Part shown: positions 37,868-46,526 of the stretch, in pieces | Layout of the letters: the number at the start of each line of letters is the position of its first letter | How positions within the stretch are numbered: the stretch's first letter is position 1 | NCBI RefSeq assembly: GCF_021390155.1 | Contig: NZ_CP089985.1 | Coordinates: 5,157,001 to 5,221,000, forward strand | DNA from: Pseudomonas sp. HN11 | GTDB taxonomy: Bacteria > Pseudomonadota > Gammaproteobacteria > Pseudomonadales > Pseudomonadaceae | Length of the DNA: 64,000 nt | Direction of reading: 5' to 3' | Position numbers and translations under genes: made by a program | Notes under the pieces: generated by a model | The model's database searches: none | The model's input: only the letters and a program-made list of their open reading frames with translations | What the model was told of the DNA's origin: nothing

Positions 37868-39766
37868 ATGCCTCAACCCGAAATACTGCCCACCGTGATT
37901 GCCGGCCCGATATTGCGGCGACTGGAGCCACAGCGCCTGGTCATATGGCTGGTGGGAAGTCGTACCCTGACGTTGTCATTGAGGTTGCAATTACCCCAAG
38001 CTGAGACCCAAGACATCCGCATTGGCGCAGAACACTGCCAAACCGTGCCCGTCGGGCGTCACGCGTTCATTCACCTGATCGACATTCGGCTGCCTCAGCC
38101 TCTCCCCCAGAATGTAGTCATCGGCTACGACTTGCGGGTCGACGATATCGGCATCGCCGACTGGGCTCCACATCTGCTGTATGCCAATACCCACTGCCCA
38201 AGTTTCGTATTGCACAGCCGCATCCATCAGTTGGTACACGGCTCATGTCGCAAACCCCATCACAGTGCCGACGAAGGACTGCTGTGTGTCGACCGCTTGC
38301 TGGCCGACGCGTGCACCCCGGCAGAACGCCCCGCCCTGCTGATGATGAGTGGCGATCAGGTCTACGCCGACGATGTGGCCGGACCGATGCTGCGGGCGAT
38401 ACATGCATTGATCACCCGCTTGGGCCTGTTCGATGAATACCTCGAGGGTGCCGTGGTCGACGACAGTGCCAGTCTCTACGGGCATAGCGCCAGCTATTAC
38501 CATCGCGCCGATCTGCTGCCAGCGCTGGACAGTAATGAGACCCTGCGCGAACGCTTCTTTGGCGGTGTAAAAAAACCTATCTTCACCAGTAGTACCGCCG
38601 ACAACCATCTGGTGACCTTCGCTGAAGTCATCGCGATGTACTTGCTGGTGTGGTCGCCCACGCCCTGGGCATTGATCACGCCGGAACCGCCACAATTGAG
38701 CGTGGAAAGACAACAGCGCTACGCTCGCGAGCAGGTGCAGATCGACCGGTTCCGCGACGGACTGCCGGGTGCTGCGCGGGTCTTCGCCCACCTCTCTACC
38801 TTGATGATCTTTGACGATCACGACATCACCGACGACTGGAACCTCAGCGCCCAATGGGAAGAGACCGCCTACGGCCACCCCTTCTCCAAGCGCATCATCG
38901 GCAACGCCCTGCTGGCTTACCTGCTGTGCCAAGGTTGGGGTAACCAACCGGATGCGTTTGACGAGCTGATCGACCAAACCCAAACGCTCACTGCTCAGGC
39001 CCAGGCCAACCACCTGAATGCAGCCGCGCAGGATGAATTGCTCGAAACGTTGCTCAGATTCCAACGCTGGCATTACGTGCTGCCCACCACCCCCGCGTTG
39101 GTGGTGCTCGACACCCGCACTCGACGTTGGCGCAGCGAGTTCACCCTCAAGCAACCTTCCGGCTTGCTGGACTGGGAAGCCTTGAGCGAACTGCAGCAGG
39201 AACTGCTCGACCACCCCTCGGCCATCATCGTCTCGCCCGCACCGATCTTTGGCGTGAAATTGATCGAGACAGTACAGAAGATTTTCAGCTGGTGCGGCCA
39301 CCCCTTGCTGGTGGACGCAGAGAACTGGATGGCCCATCGCGGCGCTGCCCAGGTGATCCTCAATATCTTCCGTCACTCACGTACCCCGGGGAACTACGTG
39401 ATCCTCTCGGGTGATGTGCACTACTCGTTCGTCTATGAAGTGCTGATCCGCCACCGCAATGCCGGTCCCAGGATCTGGCAGATTACCAGCAGCGGTATCA
39501 AGAACGAATTCCCACCGCGATTACTGGAGTGGTTCGACCGCCTAAACCGCTGGTTCTATTCGCCCCGCTCGCCGCTCAACTGGTTTACGCGCCGTCGCAC
39601 CATGCAGGTGGTGCCACATATTCCGGAGCATGCTGAAGCGGGAGAACGGTTGTGGAATTCGGCAGGGATCGGCCAGGTGTTTTTTAACGAGCAGGGCCAG
39701 CCTGAGGCAATTTACCAGCACAACGCGGATGGGAAACCGCAGACGAAAATGATCGCACCAGAATAA
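37868..39766 (+). CDS. PhoD-like alkaline phosphatase D family protein
   Basis: A 632-residue metallophosphatase of the PhoD superfamily. Metal-binding blocks are visible: LLMMSGDQVYADDVAGPM, LMIFDDHDITDDWNLS and YVILSGDVHYSF, the order seen in PhoD. An N-terminal beta-rich domain (about 1-110) precedes the catalytic domain. No signal peptide or Tat motif is apparent (MPQPEILPTVIAGPILRR), so unlike secreted PhoD it may be cytoplasmic. Homologues of this length occur in Pseudomonas as uncharacterised phosphatases. The substrate is unknown. Confidence 0.82.
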   Translation: MPQPEILPTVIAGPILRRLEPQRLVIWLVGSRTLTLSLRLQLPQAETQDIRIGAEHCQTVPVGRHAFIHLIDIRLPQPLPQNVVIGYDLRVDDIGIADWAPHLLYANTHCPSFVLHSRIHQLVHGSCRKPHHSADEGLLCVDRLLADACTPAERPALLMMSGDQVYADDVAGPMLRAIHALITRLGLFDEYLEGAVVDDSASLYGHSASYYHRADLLPALDSNETLRERFFGGVKKPIFTSSTADNHLVTFAEVIAMYLLVWSPTPWALITPEPPQLSVERQQRYAREQVQIDRFRDGLPGAARVFAHLSTLMIFDDHDITDDWNLSAQWEETAYGHPFSKRIIGNALLAYLLCQGWGNQPDAFDELIDQTQTLTAQAQANHLNAAAQDELLETLLRFQRWHYVLPTTPALVVLDTRTRRWRSEFTLKQPSGLLDWEALSELQQELLDHPSAIIVSPAPIFGVKLIETVQKIFSWCGHPLLVDAENWMAHRGAAQVILNIFRHSRTPGNYVILSGDVHYSFVYEVLIRHRNAGPRIWQITSSGIKNEFPPRLLEWFDRLNRWFYSPRSPLNWFTRRRTMQVVPHIPEHAEAGERLWNSAGIGQVFFNEQGQPEAIYQHNADGKPQTKMIAPE

Positions 39767-39906
39767 TAGCTAATCGCTATCAGTCTTTGATCGTACATTT
39801 GACCTGTTCAAAGCACCCCAGTGCTGTTGTACAGTAGCGCCAGCCACGGAGTATGGGCGTCAACAACGGCAGGCCTCGAACACCTGCTCGTGCAAGGAAA
39901 GCGCAG

Positions 39907-40920
39907 ATGAACGATGCCTCCGACAATAACTCCTTAAAGCAAGATTTCTCTCACTTCAACGCTGACATGCTGCACACCATTCTGGAGCTGGTCAGCGACG
40001 GAATATGGGATTGGAACGCCAATACCGGGTTCGTCTACCGCAACCCAGGCTGGTACGAAATGCTGGGCTATCACCGCCATGCGCTGGAGAACAGCGTATT
40101 CACCTGGGAGAACGTGATCCATCGGGATGACTACCCTCGGGTGATGAAGCTGTTTGACGACTACATCCACCGCCGTGCCCCTCACTATCAAGCTGAATAC
40201 CGTTGCCGCAAAAAAGATGGCAGCTACTTGTGGATCGAAGACCGGGGCTACGTGATTGAGCGCAATGCTGACGGCTCGGTCGCGCGCATGGTGGGTGCCC
40301 ACCGCAATATAGACCTACGCAAAAGCTCCGTCGAACAGTTAGAGCGGCGCAACCAGTCCCTTGAAGCACTGGTGGCGGAGCGCACACGCGAGCTGTCGCG
40401 GGTCAACCAGCAGTTGCAGCTGCAGCTGGACGAGAATCGCTCTCTGGCTGAAAGGGACGCCTTGACCCTCGTCGCCAATCGCTACCGCCTGGAAAAATTC
40501 CTGCTGGAAGAATGCGACCGCGCCCAGCGCTTTCGTCTGCCGCTGTCTCTTGTTGCGATGGACGTTGATGACTTCAAATCGATCAATGACCGATACGGTC
40601 ACGGGGTGGGCGATCAGACGCTGGTGCAGGCGGTTAAATGCCTGCAAAGCTGTATCCGCCCTGATGACCTGCTGGCCCGATGGGGTGGCGATGAGTTTGT
40701 GCTGGTACTGCCCAGAACCTCGCTGGAGATCGCAAAAACAATGGCGGCGAGTATCCGTCTGAAGTTGAAGAACAGCCCGCACAGGGACGACTTCAAGGTC
40801 ACCCTGAGCCTGGGTGTGGCCGAGCGTCAAACCGATGAAGCCCCCGCTGCCTTGATAGCGCGTGCCGATCAAGCGCTGTATCGCGCCAAGGCGGCGGGGA
40901 AGGATGGCGTGTCCGAATAA
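39907..40920 (+). CDS. PAS-GGDEF diguanylate cyclase
   Basis: Makes c-di-GMP. The ATG at 39907 (MNDASDNNSLKQDFS) follows AAGGA at nine bases; the frame opens 18 codons earlier without support. The 337-residue protein has an N-terminal PAS domain (about 20-135; DGIWDWNANTGFVYRNPGWY) with PAC, a coiled coil (QLERRNQSLEALVAERTREL), and a GGDEF domain whose active site is RWGGDEF. RPDD five residues before it matches the RxxD inhibitory site, so product feedback is expected. No membrane segment: a soluble sensor enzyme. Confidence 0.93.
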   Translation: MNDASDNNSLKQDFSHFNADMLHTILELVSDGIWDWNANTGFVYRNPGWYEMLGYHRHALENSVFTWENVIHRDDYPRVMKLFDDYIHRRAPHYQAEYRCRKKDGSYLWIEDRGYVIERNADGSVARMVGAHRNIDLRKSSVEQLERRNQSLEALVAERTRELSRVNQQLQLQLDENRSLAERDALTLVANRYRLEKFLLEECDRAQRFRLPLSLVAMDVDDFKSINDRYGHGVGDQTLVQAVKCLQSCIRPDDLLARWGGDEFVLVLPRTSLEIAKTMAASIRLKLKNSPHRDDFKVTLSLGVAERQTDEAPAALIARADQALYRAKAAGKDGVSE

Positions 40921-40929
40921 CACCCCAGC

Positions 40930-41187
40930 GTGTTATCGAATCGGCGGCGCGTACTGGATGCCACCATTGTTCCACAGCGCGTTGAGCCCGCGCTTGATCT
41001 TCAGCACGCTGCCCTGGCCGAAGAACTGGCCCAGGGCAGTTTGATGATGCCATGGGACTACGCAATGCCGAGCAGCGGCGCGTACTTTATCGCGCATGCC
41101 GAACATGCCGGCGAGCCTCCCAAAGCGCAGGCATTCCTGAACAGGATGGTGGAGTGCACCGGCGCACATCCCGACTTTCAGTCATGA
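40930..41187 (+). pseudogene. Patchwork of gene remnants (LysR-type and solute-binding-protein tails)
   Basis: The plus strand (about 41012-41187) encodes LAEELAQGSLMMPWDYAMPS and FLNRMVECTGAHPDFQS, which look like the C-terminus of a LysR-type regulator's effector domain. The minus strand (40936-41005) encodes KIKRGLNALWNNGGIQYAPP followed by a stop, like the end of a periplasmic amino-acid-binding protein. Neither has a start region. Both are probably fragments left by deletions. The family calls are tentative. Confidence 0.45.
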
Positions 41188-41270
41188 CCCGGCGACTTTA
41201 TTTCGTTTGCGACAAGGGCGGGCGCCCGGCTTAGATAAAAACAAGTCCGCCACTGCCGAGTCCTCGATTC

Positions 41271-42524
41271 ATGAGCCGCGAAACCATTAGCCAGTCGATT
41301 TCCATCGTTCACCCCATCAGCCTCAGCCACGGTAAAAACGCCGAGGTCTGGGACACCTCGGGCAAACGCTATATCGATTTTGTCGGCGGTATTGGGGTGC
41401 TCAACCTCGGGCATTGCCACCCCGGCGTGGTCGAGGCGATTCGTGACCAGGCGACCAAACTGACCCACTACGCGTTCAATGCCGCACCTCACGCGCCCTA
41501 TATCGAGCTGATGGATCGCCTTACCGCGTTTATCCCGGTGGACTACCCGGTCAGCGGCATGCTCACCAACAGCGGCGCGGAGGCGGCGGAAAACGCGCTG
41601 AAGATCGTGCGCGGCGCCACCGGCCGCACGGCGGTGATCGCGTTTGACGGCGCGTTCCATGGCCGCACCCTGGCCACGCTCAACCTCAATGGCAAGGTCG
41701 CGCCCTACAAGCAAAAGGTCGGTGTACTACCAGGGCCCGTGTATCACCTGCCCTACCCCAGTGCCGATAACGGCGTAACCTGCGCCGAGGCGCTGAAGGC
41801 TATGGAGCGTCTGTTCAACGTAGAAATCGACGTCAACGATGTAGCCTGTTTCATCATCGAACCTGTACAGGGTGAGGGGGGATTTCTCGCACTGGATATC
41901 GAGTTCGCCCAAGCACTAAGGCGTTTTTGCGATGAGCACAACATCCTGCTGATTGCCGATGAAATCCAATCCGGCTTTGGCCGTACCGGCCAGCGCTTTG
42001 CCTTCTCGCGCCTGGGGATCGAACCGGACCTGATCCTGCTGGGTAAAAGCATCGCTGGCGGTGTACCGCTGGGCGCGGTCGTTGGACGCAAGACACTGAT
42101 GGACAACCTGCCCAAAGGCGGCCTGGGCGGCACCTACTCTGGTAACCCTATTGCCTGCGCCGCAGCATTGGCAACTCTCGATGCGATGACCGATGAACAC
42201 CTGGAAACCTGGGGTTCACAACAGGAAGAAGCCATCGTCAGCCGTTATCAAACCTGGCGCGCGCAGGGCCTGTCGCCTTACCTCGGGCACCTGACCGGCG
42301 TAGGCGCCATGCGCGGTATCGAGCTGACTAACGCGGACGGCACGCCTGCCCCCCGGCAACTGGCGCAACTGCTGGAGCTGGCGCGCAACGCCGGCCTGCT
42401 GCTGATGCCCAGTGGCAAGTCGCGGCATATCATCCGCTTGCTGGCACCGCTGACCACCGAGCCTGCGGTACTGGAGGAAGGCTTGGATATCCTGGAAGCC
42501 TGCTTCAAACAGCTCATCGCTTAA
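41271..42524 (+). CDS. Class III PLP aminotransferase (GABA/2-aminoadipate type)
   Basis: A 417-residue omega-amino acid:2-oxoglutarate type aminotransferase. Family features: the N-terminal GKRYIDFVGGIGVLNLGHCH, a cofactor pocket GMLTNSGAEAAENALKIVR, LLIADEIQSGFGRTGQRF (Asp pairing with PLP nitrogen) and the Schiff-base lysine in LILLGKSIAGGVPLGAV. It resembles GabT and DavT and the Pseudomonas lysine-pathway 2-aminoadipate transaminase more than ornithine enzymes, but the substrate cannot be fixed from sequence alone. It is monocistronic, with no catabolic partner beside it. Confidence 0.88.
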   Translation: MSRETISQSISIVHPISLSHGKNAEVWDTSGKRYIDFVGGIGVLNLGHCHPGVVEAIRDQATKLTHYAFNAAPHAPYIELMDRLTAFIPVDYPVSGMLTNSGAEAAENALKIVRGATGRTAVIAFDGAFHGRTLATLNLNGKVAPYKQKVGVLPGPVYHLPYPSADNGVTCAEALKAMERLFNVEIDVNDVACFIIEPVQGEGGFLALDIEFAQALRRFCDEHNILLIADEIQSGFGRTGQRFAFSRLGIEPDLILLGKSIAGGVPLGAVVGRKTLMDNLPKGGLGGTYSGNPIACAAALATLDAMTDEHLETWGSQQEEAIVSRYQTWRAQGLSPYLGHLTGVGAMRGIELTNADGTPAPRQLAQLLELARNAGLLLMPSGKSRHIIRLLAPLTTEPAVLEEGLDILEACFKQLIA

Positions 42525-42636
42525 GAAACGGCCGGACAAATTGATGGGGGCAGAGTGCTGCCTTGACCTGACCTCCCTCCCCCCTGAAAATGCCCGACGC
42601 TTTTTTGTCCTCGTTTACTGAAGTAGTGAAATTTCA

Positions 42637-43356
42637 ATGTCCGATTCTTACACCGAAACATCCGCCGCCGAAGAATCCGTAGTCGCCTTGCACTCAAAAG
42701 CCGAATACGAAAACGCCATCAATCTTTCACAGCATGTGCCCGCCGCTAAAATCATCAGTGAGATGGTGCTGGACGCGTTCCACACGTCCAAGGAAAGCGA
42801 CCAGATCCGCGAGCTGCGCGTGGCTATCCGTCAGGCCCATGATGCTTTCGACGACGACAAGGCCTATGACCTGATGGGTCAGCTCAAGCAACTCAAGGAT
42901 GCCGAGGCCGCTGATAACGCTGCCCTGGAAAACCTGAGCAGCCAGTTTTCCATTAGCCGCATCCTGTCCAGCTTCAAGGACGACCCCGAGTTCCAGGAAC
43001 TGGTCTACGGCCTGGCATTGAAAGTGCTGAACCAGAGCCACCAGGCCATCAGCAACCCGAGTGCCGGCAAGAACAAGGCGTCACGGCCCAAGAAAGAAGC
43101 CGAAGTGTTTGTGATCAGCAAGGATGGCATCAGCGTCACCCTGCCGCTGCGCACGCCACGTTCGAAGCTGAACGTCGACCGTGAGGCGTTCGAGTTCCTG
43201 GGCTTCAGCTTTGTGGGTGAAGGGGATGAGGCGGAATTGGAAGTCGAGAGCTTCGTAGATAACTCCGGTGCCGAGCAACCGTTGAGCCGCAAGAGCGTGA
43301 TTACTGCGTTGCAGCAGCAGAGTGCGTTCGATGGGTACAGCATCGCGCAGCAGTAA
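42637..43356 (+). CDS. Hypothetical acidic protein, 239 residues
   Basis: Not recognised. No signal peptide or membrane segment. The first 130 residues are helical and acidic (SDSYTETSAAEESVVALHSK, then KIISEMVLDAFHTSKESDQI). A short basic linker follows (SAGKNKASRPKKEAE), and then a C-terminal domain beginning VFVISKDGISVTLPLRTPRS that looks like an alpha/beta module. The layout (acidic helices, basic linker, small domain) might suit a nucleoid or nucleic-acid contact, but this is a guess. It is flanked by promoter-like A+T-rich DNA and, downstream, a REP element. Confidence 0.6.
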   Translation: MSDSYTETSAAEESVVALHSKAEYENAINLSQHVPAAKIISEMVLDAFHTSKESDQIRELRVAIRQAHDAFDDDKAYDLMGQLKQLKDAEAADNAALENLSSQFSISRILSSFKDDPEFQELVYGLALKVLNQSHQAISNPSAGKNKASRPKKEAEVFVISKDGISVTLPLRTPRSKLNVDREAFEFLGFSFVGEGDEAELEVESFVDNSGAEQPLSRKSVITALQQQSAFDGYSIAQQ

Positions 43357-43386
43357 CCCATTACCAGCAGCACTGCTGAAACCCTA

Positions 43387-43408
43387 GTGGGAGCGGGCTT
43401 GCTCCCAC
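43387..43408. repeat. REP palindrome
   Basis: GTGGGAGC-GGGCTT-GCTCCCAC, a single copy between two convergent genes. Confidence 0.8.
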
Positions 43409-43425
43409 ATTTGTTCTGCGTCGCA

Positions 43426-44511
43426 TCAACTGACCTGTGCCGCAAACACCTCGCGAAACCGCGCCATCTCGCGCTTATCCCCCACCGTCACCCGCACCCA
43501 CTGCGGCCAGCCTTTGAACACCCGGCCGATCATCACGCCTTGCGCTGCAAGCCTCTCGATCACCTGCTCCGCCGGTTGCCTCACGTCGATCATGAAGCAG
43601 TTGGCCTGGGAGGCCGTGCAACTGAAACCGCGCCCCTTCAACCAGGCCACGGTTTCATCACGCAACTGATTGTTGAGGGCCTTGCGTTGTGGCAACAGCT
43701 TCACGTCTTCCAGGCTGGCGAGGCCGCCGAGCAAGGTGGTGCCGGCCGGGACATTGTCGCCGCCAAACACGGCCAGGCTTTCCAGCAACGCTGGATGGCC
43801 GATCGCCAAGCCCAGGCGGGCGCCAGCCATGCCGTATATTTTCGAGAACGTGCGCAGCACCAGCAGGTCGTCGTGATCCTTGACCCAACTGACCACACTG
43901 GGCACATCGGCGAAATCGATGTAGGCCTCGTCCACCACCAGCACGCTGCCTTTGGGTTTGTCCGCTAATGCCTGGCGGATGGCGTCGACGGGCGTAACGG
44001 TGCCAGTGGGGTTGTTGGGGTTGCACAGGTAGAGCATGCCGGCCTGTGGATCGGCGGTGAGCATGGCCGGGATGTCGTGGGCGTGGTCAGCGTTGAGGCT
44101 GACTTGCTGCACCGGCGTCTTGTTCGCCTGCGCGGCCTGGCGCGGCACTTCGTAGGACGGCGCGGCCATCACCAGCCCGCGGGTTTCACTGGTAAATGCC
44201 AGCACCGCATAACGCAAGGCGGCCATGGAGCCGGCAAACACTGCCACCTGTTCTTCGGCAATGCCCTGCTGCTGGGCAAACAATCCGGCCAGGGCGTACA
44301 TGTGGTTGTAGGGATAACGCCCGGACGTCGCGATGCCACGCTGCATCGCTTCACGGGCGGCCTGGGAGGGCCCGTAGGGGCTTTCGTTGTAGTTGAGCAG
44401 TACCTTGTCGGCCTTGGTCGGCGGTGGGCTGGCGACGGCCCAATCCAGGCGTCCCAACAATGGCAGGGCCGCGCCCAGGGCGAGAAGGGAGCGACGACTA
44501 ACGCTGACCAT
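43426..44511 (-). CDS. HisC-like class I/II aminotransferase with Tat-type signal
   Basis: A 361-residue PLP enzyme resembling histidinol-phosphate aminotransferase: LLNYNESPYGPSQAAREAMQ, YLCNPNNPTGTVTPVDAI, VVDEAYIDF and the PLP lysine in RTFSKIYGMAGARLGL. The start at 44511 has AAGGAG seven bases upstream and yields a twin-arginine signal, SRRSLLALGAALPLLG, ending near AVASPPP. Export of a folded PLP enzyme by Tat is unusual for an aminotransferase, so the substrate is probably periplasmic or the enzyme is not the biosynthetic HisC. It stands alone, convergent with nothing, and upstream of it lies the cyoE terminator. Confidence 0.85.
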   Translation of the reverse strand: MVSVSRRSLLALGAALPLLGRLDWAVASPPPTKADKVLLNYNESPYGPSQAAREAMQRGIATSGRYPYNHMYALAGLFAQQQGIAEEQVAVFAGSMAALRYAVLAFTSETRGLVMAAPSYEVPRQAAQANKTPVQQVSLNADHAHDIPAMLTADPQAGMLYLCNPNNPTGTVTPVDAIRQALADKPKGSVLVVDEAYIDFADVPSVVSWVKDHDDLLVLRTFSKIYGMAGARLGLAIGHPALLESLAVFGGDNVPAGTTLLGGLASLEDVKLLPQRKALNNQLRDETVAWLKGRGFSCTASQANCFMIDVRQPAEQVIERLAAQGVMIGRVFKGWPQWVRVTVGDKREMARFREVFAAQVS

Positions 44512-44604
44512 ATGGCAACTCCTTGTAGACGGGTAATGGATTCGCACAGCTCGTACAGAGGGGTATGACGAGAAACATGCCCGCGAATTTAAAACCACGC
44601 CCAA

Positions 44605-44643
44605 GAAAAAGCCCCGCGCTTCTCTCGAAGGCGGGGCTTTTTC
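44605..44643. terminator. Terminator downstream of cyoE
   Basis: The stem AAAAGCCCCGC / GCGGGGCTTTT with a 13-nt loop has a run of A on the left and T on the right. It lies 14 bp after the cyoE stop and works on the minus strand for cyoABCDE. Confidence 0.9.
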
Positions 44644-44656
44644 ACTGCGGGACCAC

Positions 44657-45544
44657 TCAGTGAGCGTAGGTCAGCAACAGCTCTTTCGGCACTTGGAAAT
44701 CCAGGGACATCATCACGCTCAGCGCGGTGATGGTGAAGATCGAGAACACGAACAGCTTGCGTGCCCAGACGGTGTCGTCCACCGCCTTGTAGCCGGTCCA
44801 GGCCATGTACAACCAGTACATGCCCATGGCGGCGGCGACGGCAAGGTAACTCATGCCGGCGTAGCCACTGAAGGTCAACATCAAGGTCGCCACGAGGAAG
44901 GCCAGGATGTACAGCAGGATGTGTTTCTTGGCGACCTGGATGCCACGCTTGACCGGCAGGACCGGAATCGACGCAGCCAGGTAGTCATTGAAGCGGAAAA
45001 TCGCGATGGCGTAGGAATGCGGCATCTGCCACAGGCTGAACATCACCAGTAGCGTCAGCGCGGCCATATCGAAGCTATTGGTTACAGCCACATAACCAAT
45101 CACCGGCGGCATCGCCCCCGACAGGCTGCCCACCAGCGTGCCGTGAACCGACTTGCGCTTGAGGTACAGGCTGTAGAGGCCGACGTAGATGACAAAACCG
45201 ATCACGGCAAACAGTGCCGCCAACGGGTTGGCCACTTTGTACAACAACGCCACACCGGCAACACCCAGGACGGTCGCATAGATCAGTGCCAGCTTCAGGG
45301 AGATAAGGCCCTGGACCAGCACGCGATTCTTGGTGCGCTCCATCTTGATATCGATGTCACGGTCAATGCAGTTGTTGAACACACATCCGGAAGCTACCAC
45401 CAGGGAAGTGCCGATCATTGCAGCCAGGAAGATGGCCAGATCGACATGTCCCTTGGAGGCCAGGAAGAAACCGCCCGCCACAGAAAGCACGTTACCGAAA
45501 ATGATCCCCGGTTTGGTGATTTGGATAAAGTGCTTAAGCGACAT
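44657..45544 (-). CDS. cyoE: Protoheme IX farnesyltransferase CyoE
   Basis: UbiA-family prenyltransferase that converts heme b to heme o for the bo3 oxidase. The 295-residue membrane protein has about nine hydrophobic segments and the Asp-rich prenyl-diphosphate motif [15 protein letters not shown], with a second acidic loop later in the protein. Last gene of cyoABCDE, 11 bp after cyoD. Confidence 0.97.
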   Translation of the reverse strand: MSLKHFIQITKPGIIFGNVLSVAGGFFLASKGHVDLAIFLAAMIGTSLVVASGCVFNNCIDRDIDIKMERTKNRVLVQGLISLKLALIYATVLGVAGVALLYKVANPLAALFAVIGFVIYVGLYSLYLKRKSVHGTLVGSLSGAMPPVIGYVAVTNSFDMAALTLLVMFSLWQMPHSYAIAIFRFNDYLAASIPVLPVKRGIQVAKKHILLYILAFLVATLMLTFSGYAGMSYLAVAAAMGMYWLYMAWTGYKAVDDTVWARKLFVFSIFTITALSVMMSLDFQVPKELLLTYAH

Positions 45545-45555
45545 CGGGTCTTACC

Positions 45556-45897
45556 TCACTTCGCCATCATGAACGTATGGATGCTGAACATGATCCATAT
45601 CGACAGGCCAACCAGCAGTACGATTACGATCCCTGCGAACACGAACGCAACCACGTTGTCGCGCTGCTCCTTGGAACGATCCAGGTGCAGGAAGTACACC
45701 AGGTGGACCAGCACCTGAATCACCGCGAACGCCAGGACGATCATCAAGGTGATCGACTTCGGCAGGGTCGGGTACATCACCAGACCGAACGGGATGAGCG
45801 TCAGGATTACCGACAGGATGAAGCCGATGGCGTACGACTTAACGCTGCCGTGGCTCGCATCATGGCTGTCATGGTCATGGGAGTGTGCATTAGCCAT
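45556..45897 (-). CDS. cyoD: Cytochrome bo3 oxidase subunit IV
   Basis: Small assembly/stability subunit of the quinol oxidase with three TM segments (SYAIGFILSVILTLIPFGLV, ITLMIVLAFAVIQVLVHLVY, VVAFVFAGIVIVLLVGLSIW). It has a His/Asp-rich cytoplasmic N-terminus (HSHDHDSHDASHG). 113 residues, normal length. It overlaps the cyoC stop by one base, which implies coupled translation. Confidence 0.96.
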   Translation of the reverse strand: MANAHSHDHDSHDASHGSVKSYAIGFILSVILTLIPFGLVMYPTLPKSITLMIVLAFAVIQVLVHLVYFLHLDRSKEQRDNVVAFVFAGIVIVLLVGLSIWIMFSIHTFMMAK

Positions 45898-46523
45898 TAC
45901 AGAGTCCCCATCAGGTAAACAACGGTGAAGACGCAGATCCAGACCACGTCCAGGAAGTGCCAGAACAGGCTCAGGCAGCTCAGGCGAGTCTTGTTGGTGT
46001 TGGTCAGGCCGTGTTTATTGACCTGATACATCATCACCGCCATCCACAGCAGGCCGGCTGTTACGTGCAGACCGTGGGTGCCTACCAGCGTAAAGAACGC
46101 AGACAGGAAGCCACTACGGTGCGGGCCGTAGCCTTCGGAGATCAGCAGGTGGAACTCGTTGATCTCCATGCCGATGAAGCCCAGGCCGAACAGGAAGGTC
46201 AGTGCCAACCAGCTCAGTACGCCTTTCTTGTTGCCCTTGTAGAAGGCCAACATGGCGAAGCCGTAGGTGATCGAACTGAACAACAGCAAGGCGGTTTCGC
46301 CGAGCACGTAAGGCAGTTCGAAGATGTCGTGGCCCGACGGGCCACCCGCTACGTTGTTTACCAGTACCGCGTACACCGCGAAGATCGACGCAAACAAGAT
46401 GCAGTCGGTCATCAGGTAGAGCCAGAAACCGAAAACGGTCATCGGCCCCGAGTCGTGGTGATGGTCATCGTGCCCATGGTCATCGACATGGGCGTGTCCA
46501 GCATTGGTCACTAAGTTCGACAT
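45897..46523 (-). CDS. cyoC: Cytochrome bo3 oxidase subunit III
   Basis: Heme-copper oxidase subunit III of the CyoC type, 208 residues with five TM segments after a His-rich N-terminus ([15 protein letters not shown]). Family blocks [20 protein letters not shown] and [16 protein letters not shown] are present. It follows cyoB after 3 bp. Confidence 0.97.
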   Translation of the reverse strand: MSNLVTNAGHAHVDDHGHDDHHHDSGPMTVFGFWLYLMTDCILFASIFAVYAVLVNNVAGGPSGHDIFELPYVLGETALLLFSSITYGFAMLAFYKGNKKGVLSWLALTFLFGLGFIGMEINEFHLLISEGYGPHRSGFLSAFFTLVGTHGLHVTAGLLWMAVMMYQVNKHGLTNTNKTRLSCLSLFWHFLDVVWICVFTVVYLMGTL

Positions 46524-46526
46524 GGT

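Noticed and set aside
38243..39376. 377-codon minus-strand open frame within the PhoD-like gene
   Set aside because: Antisense shadow; the plus strand has all metal-binding motifs of PhoD in one frame.
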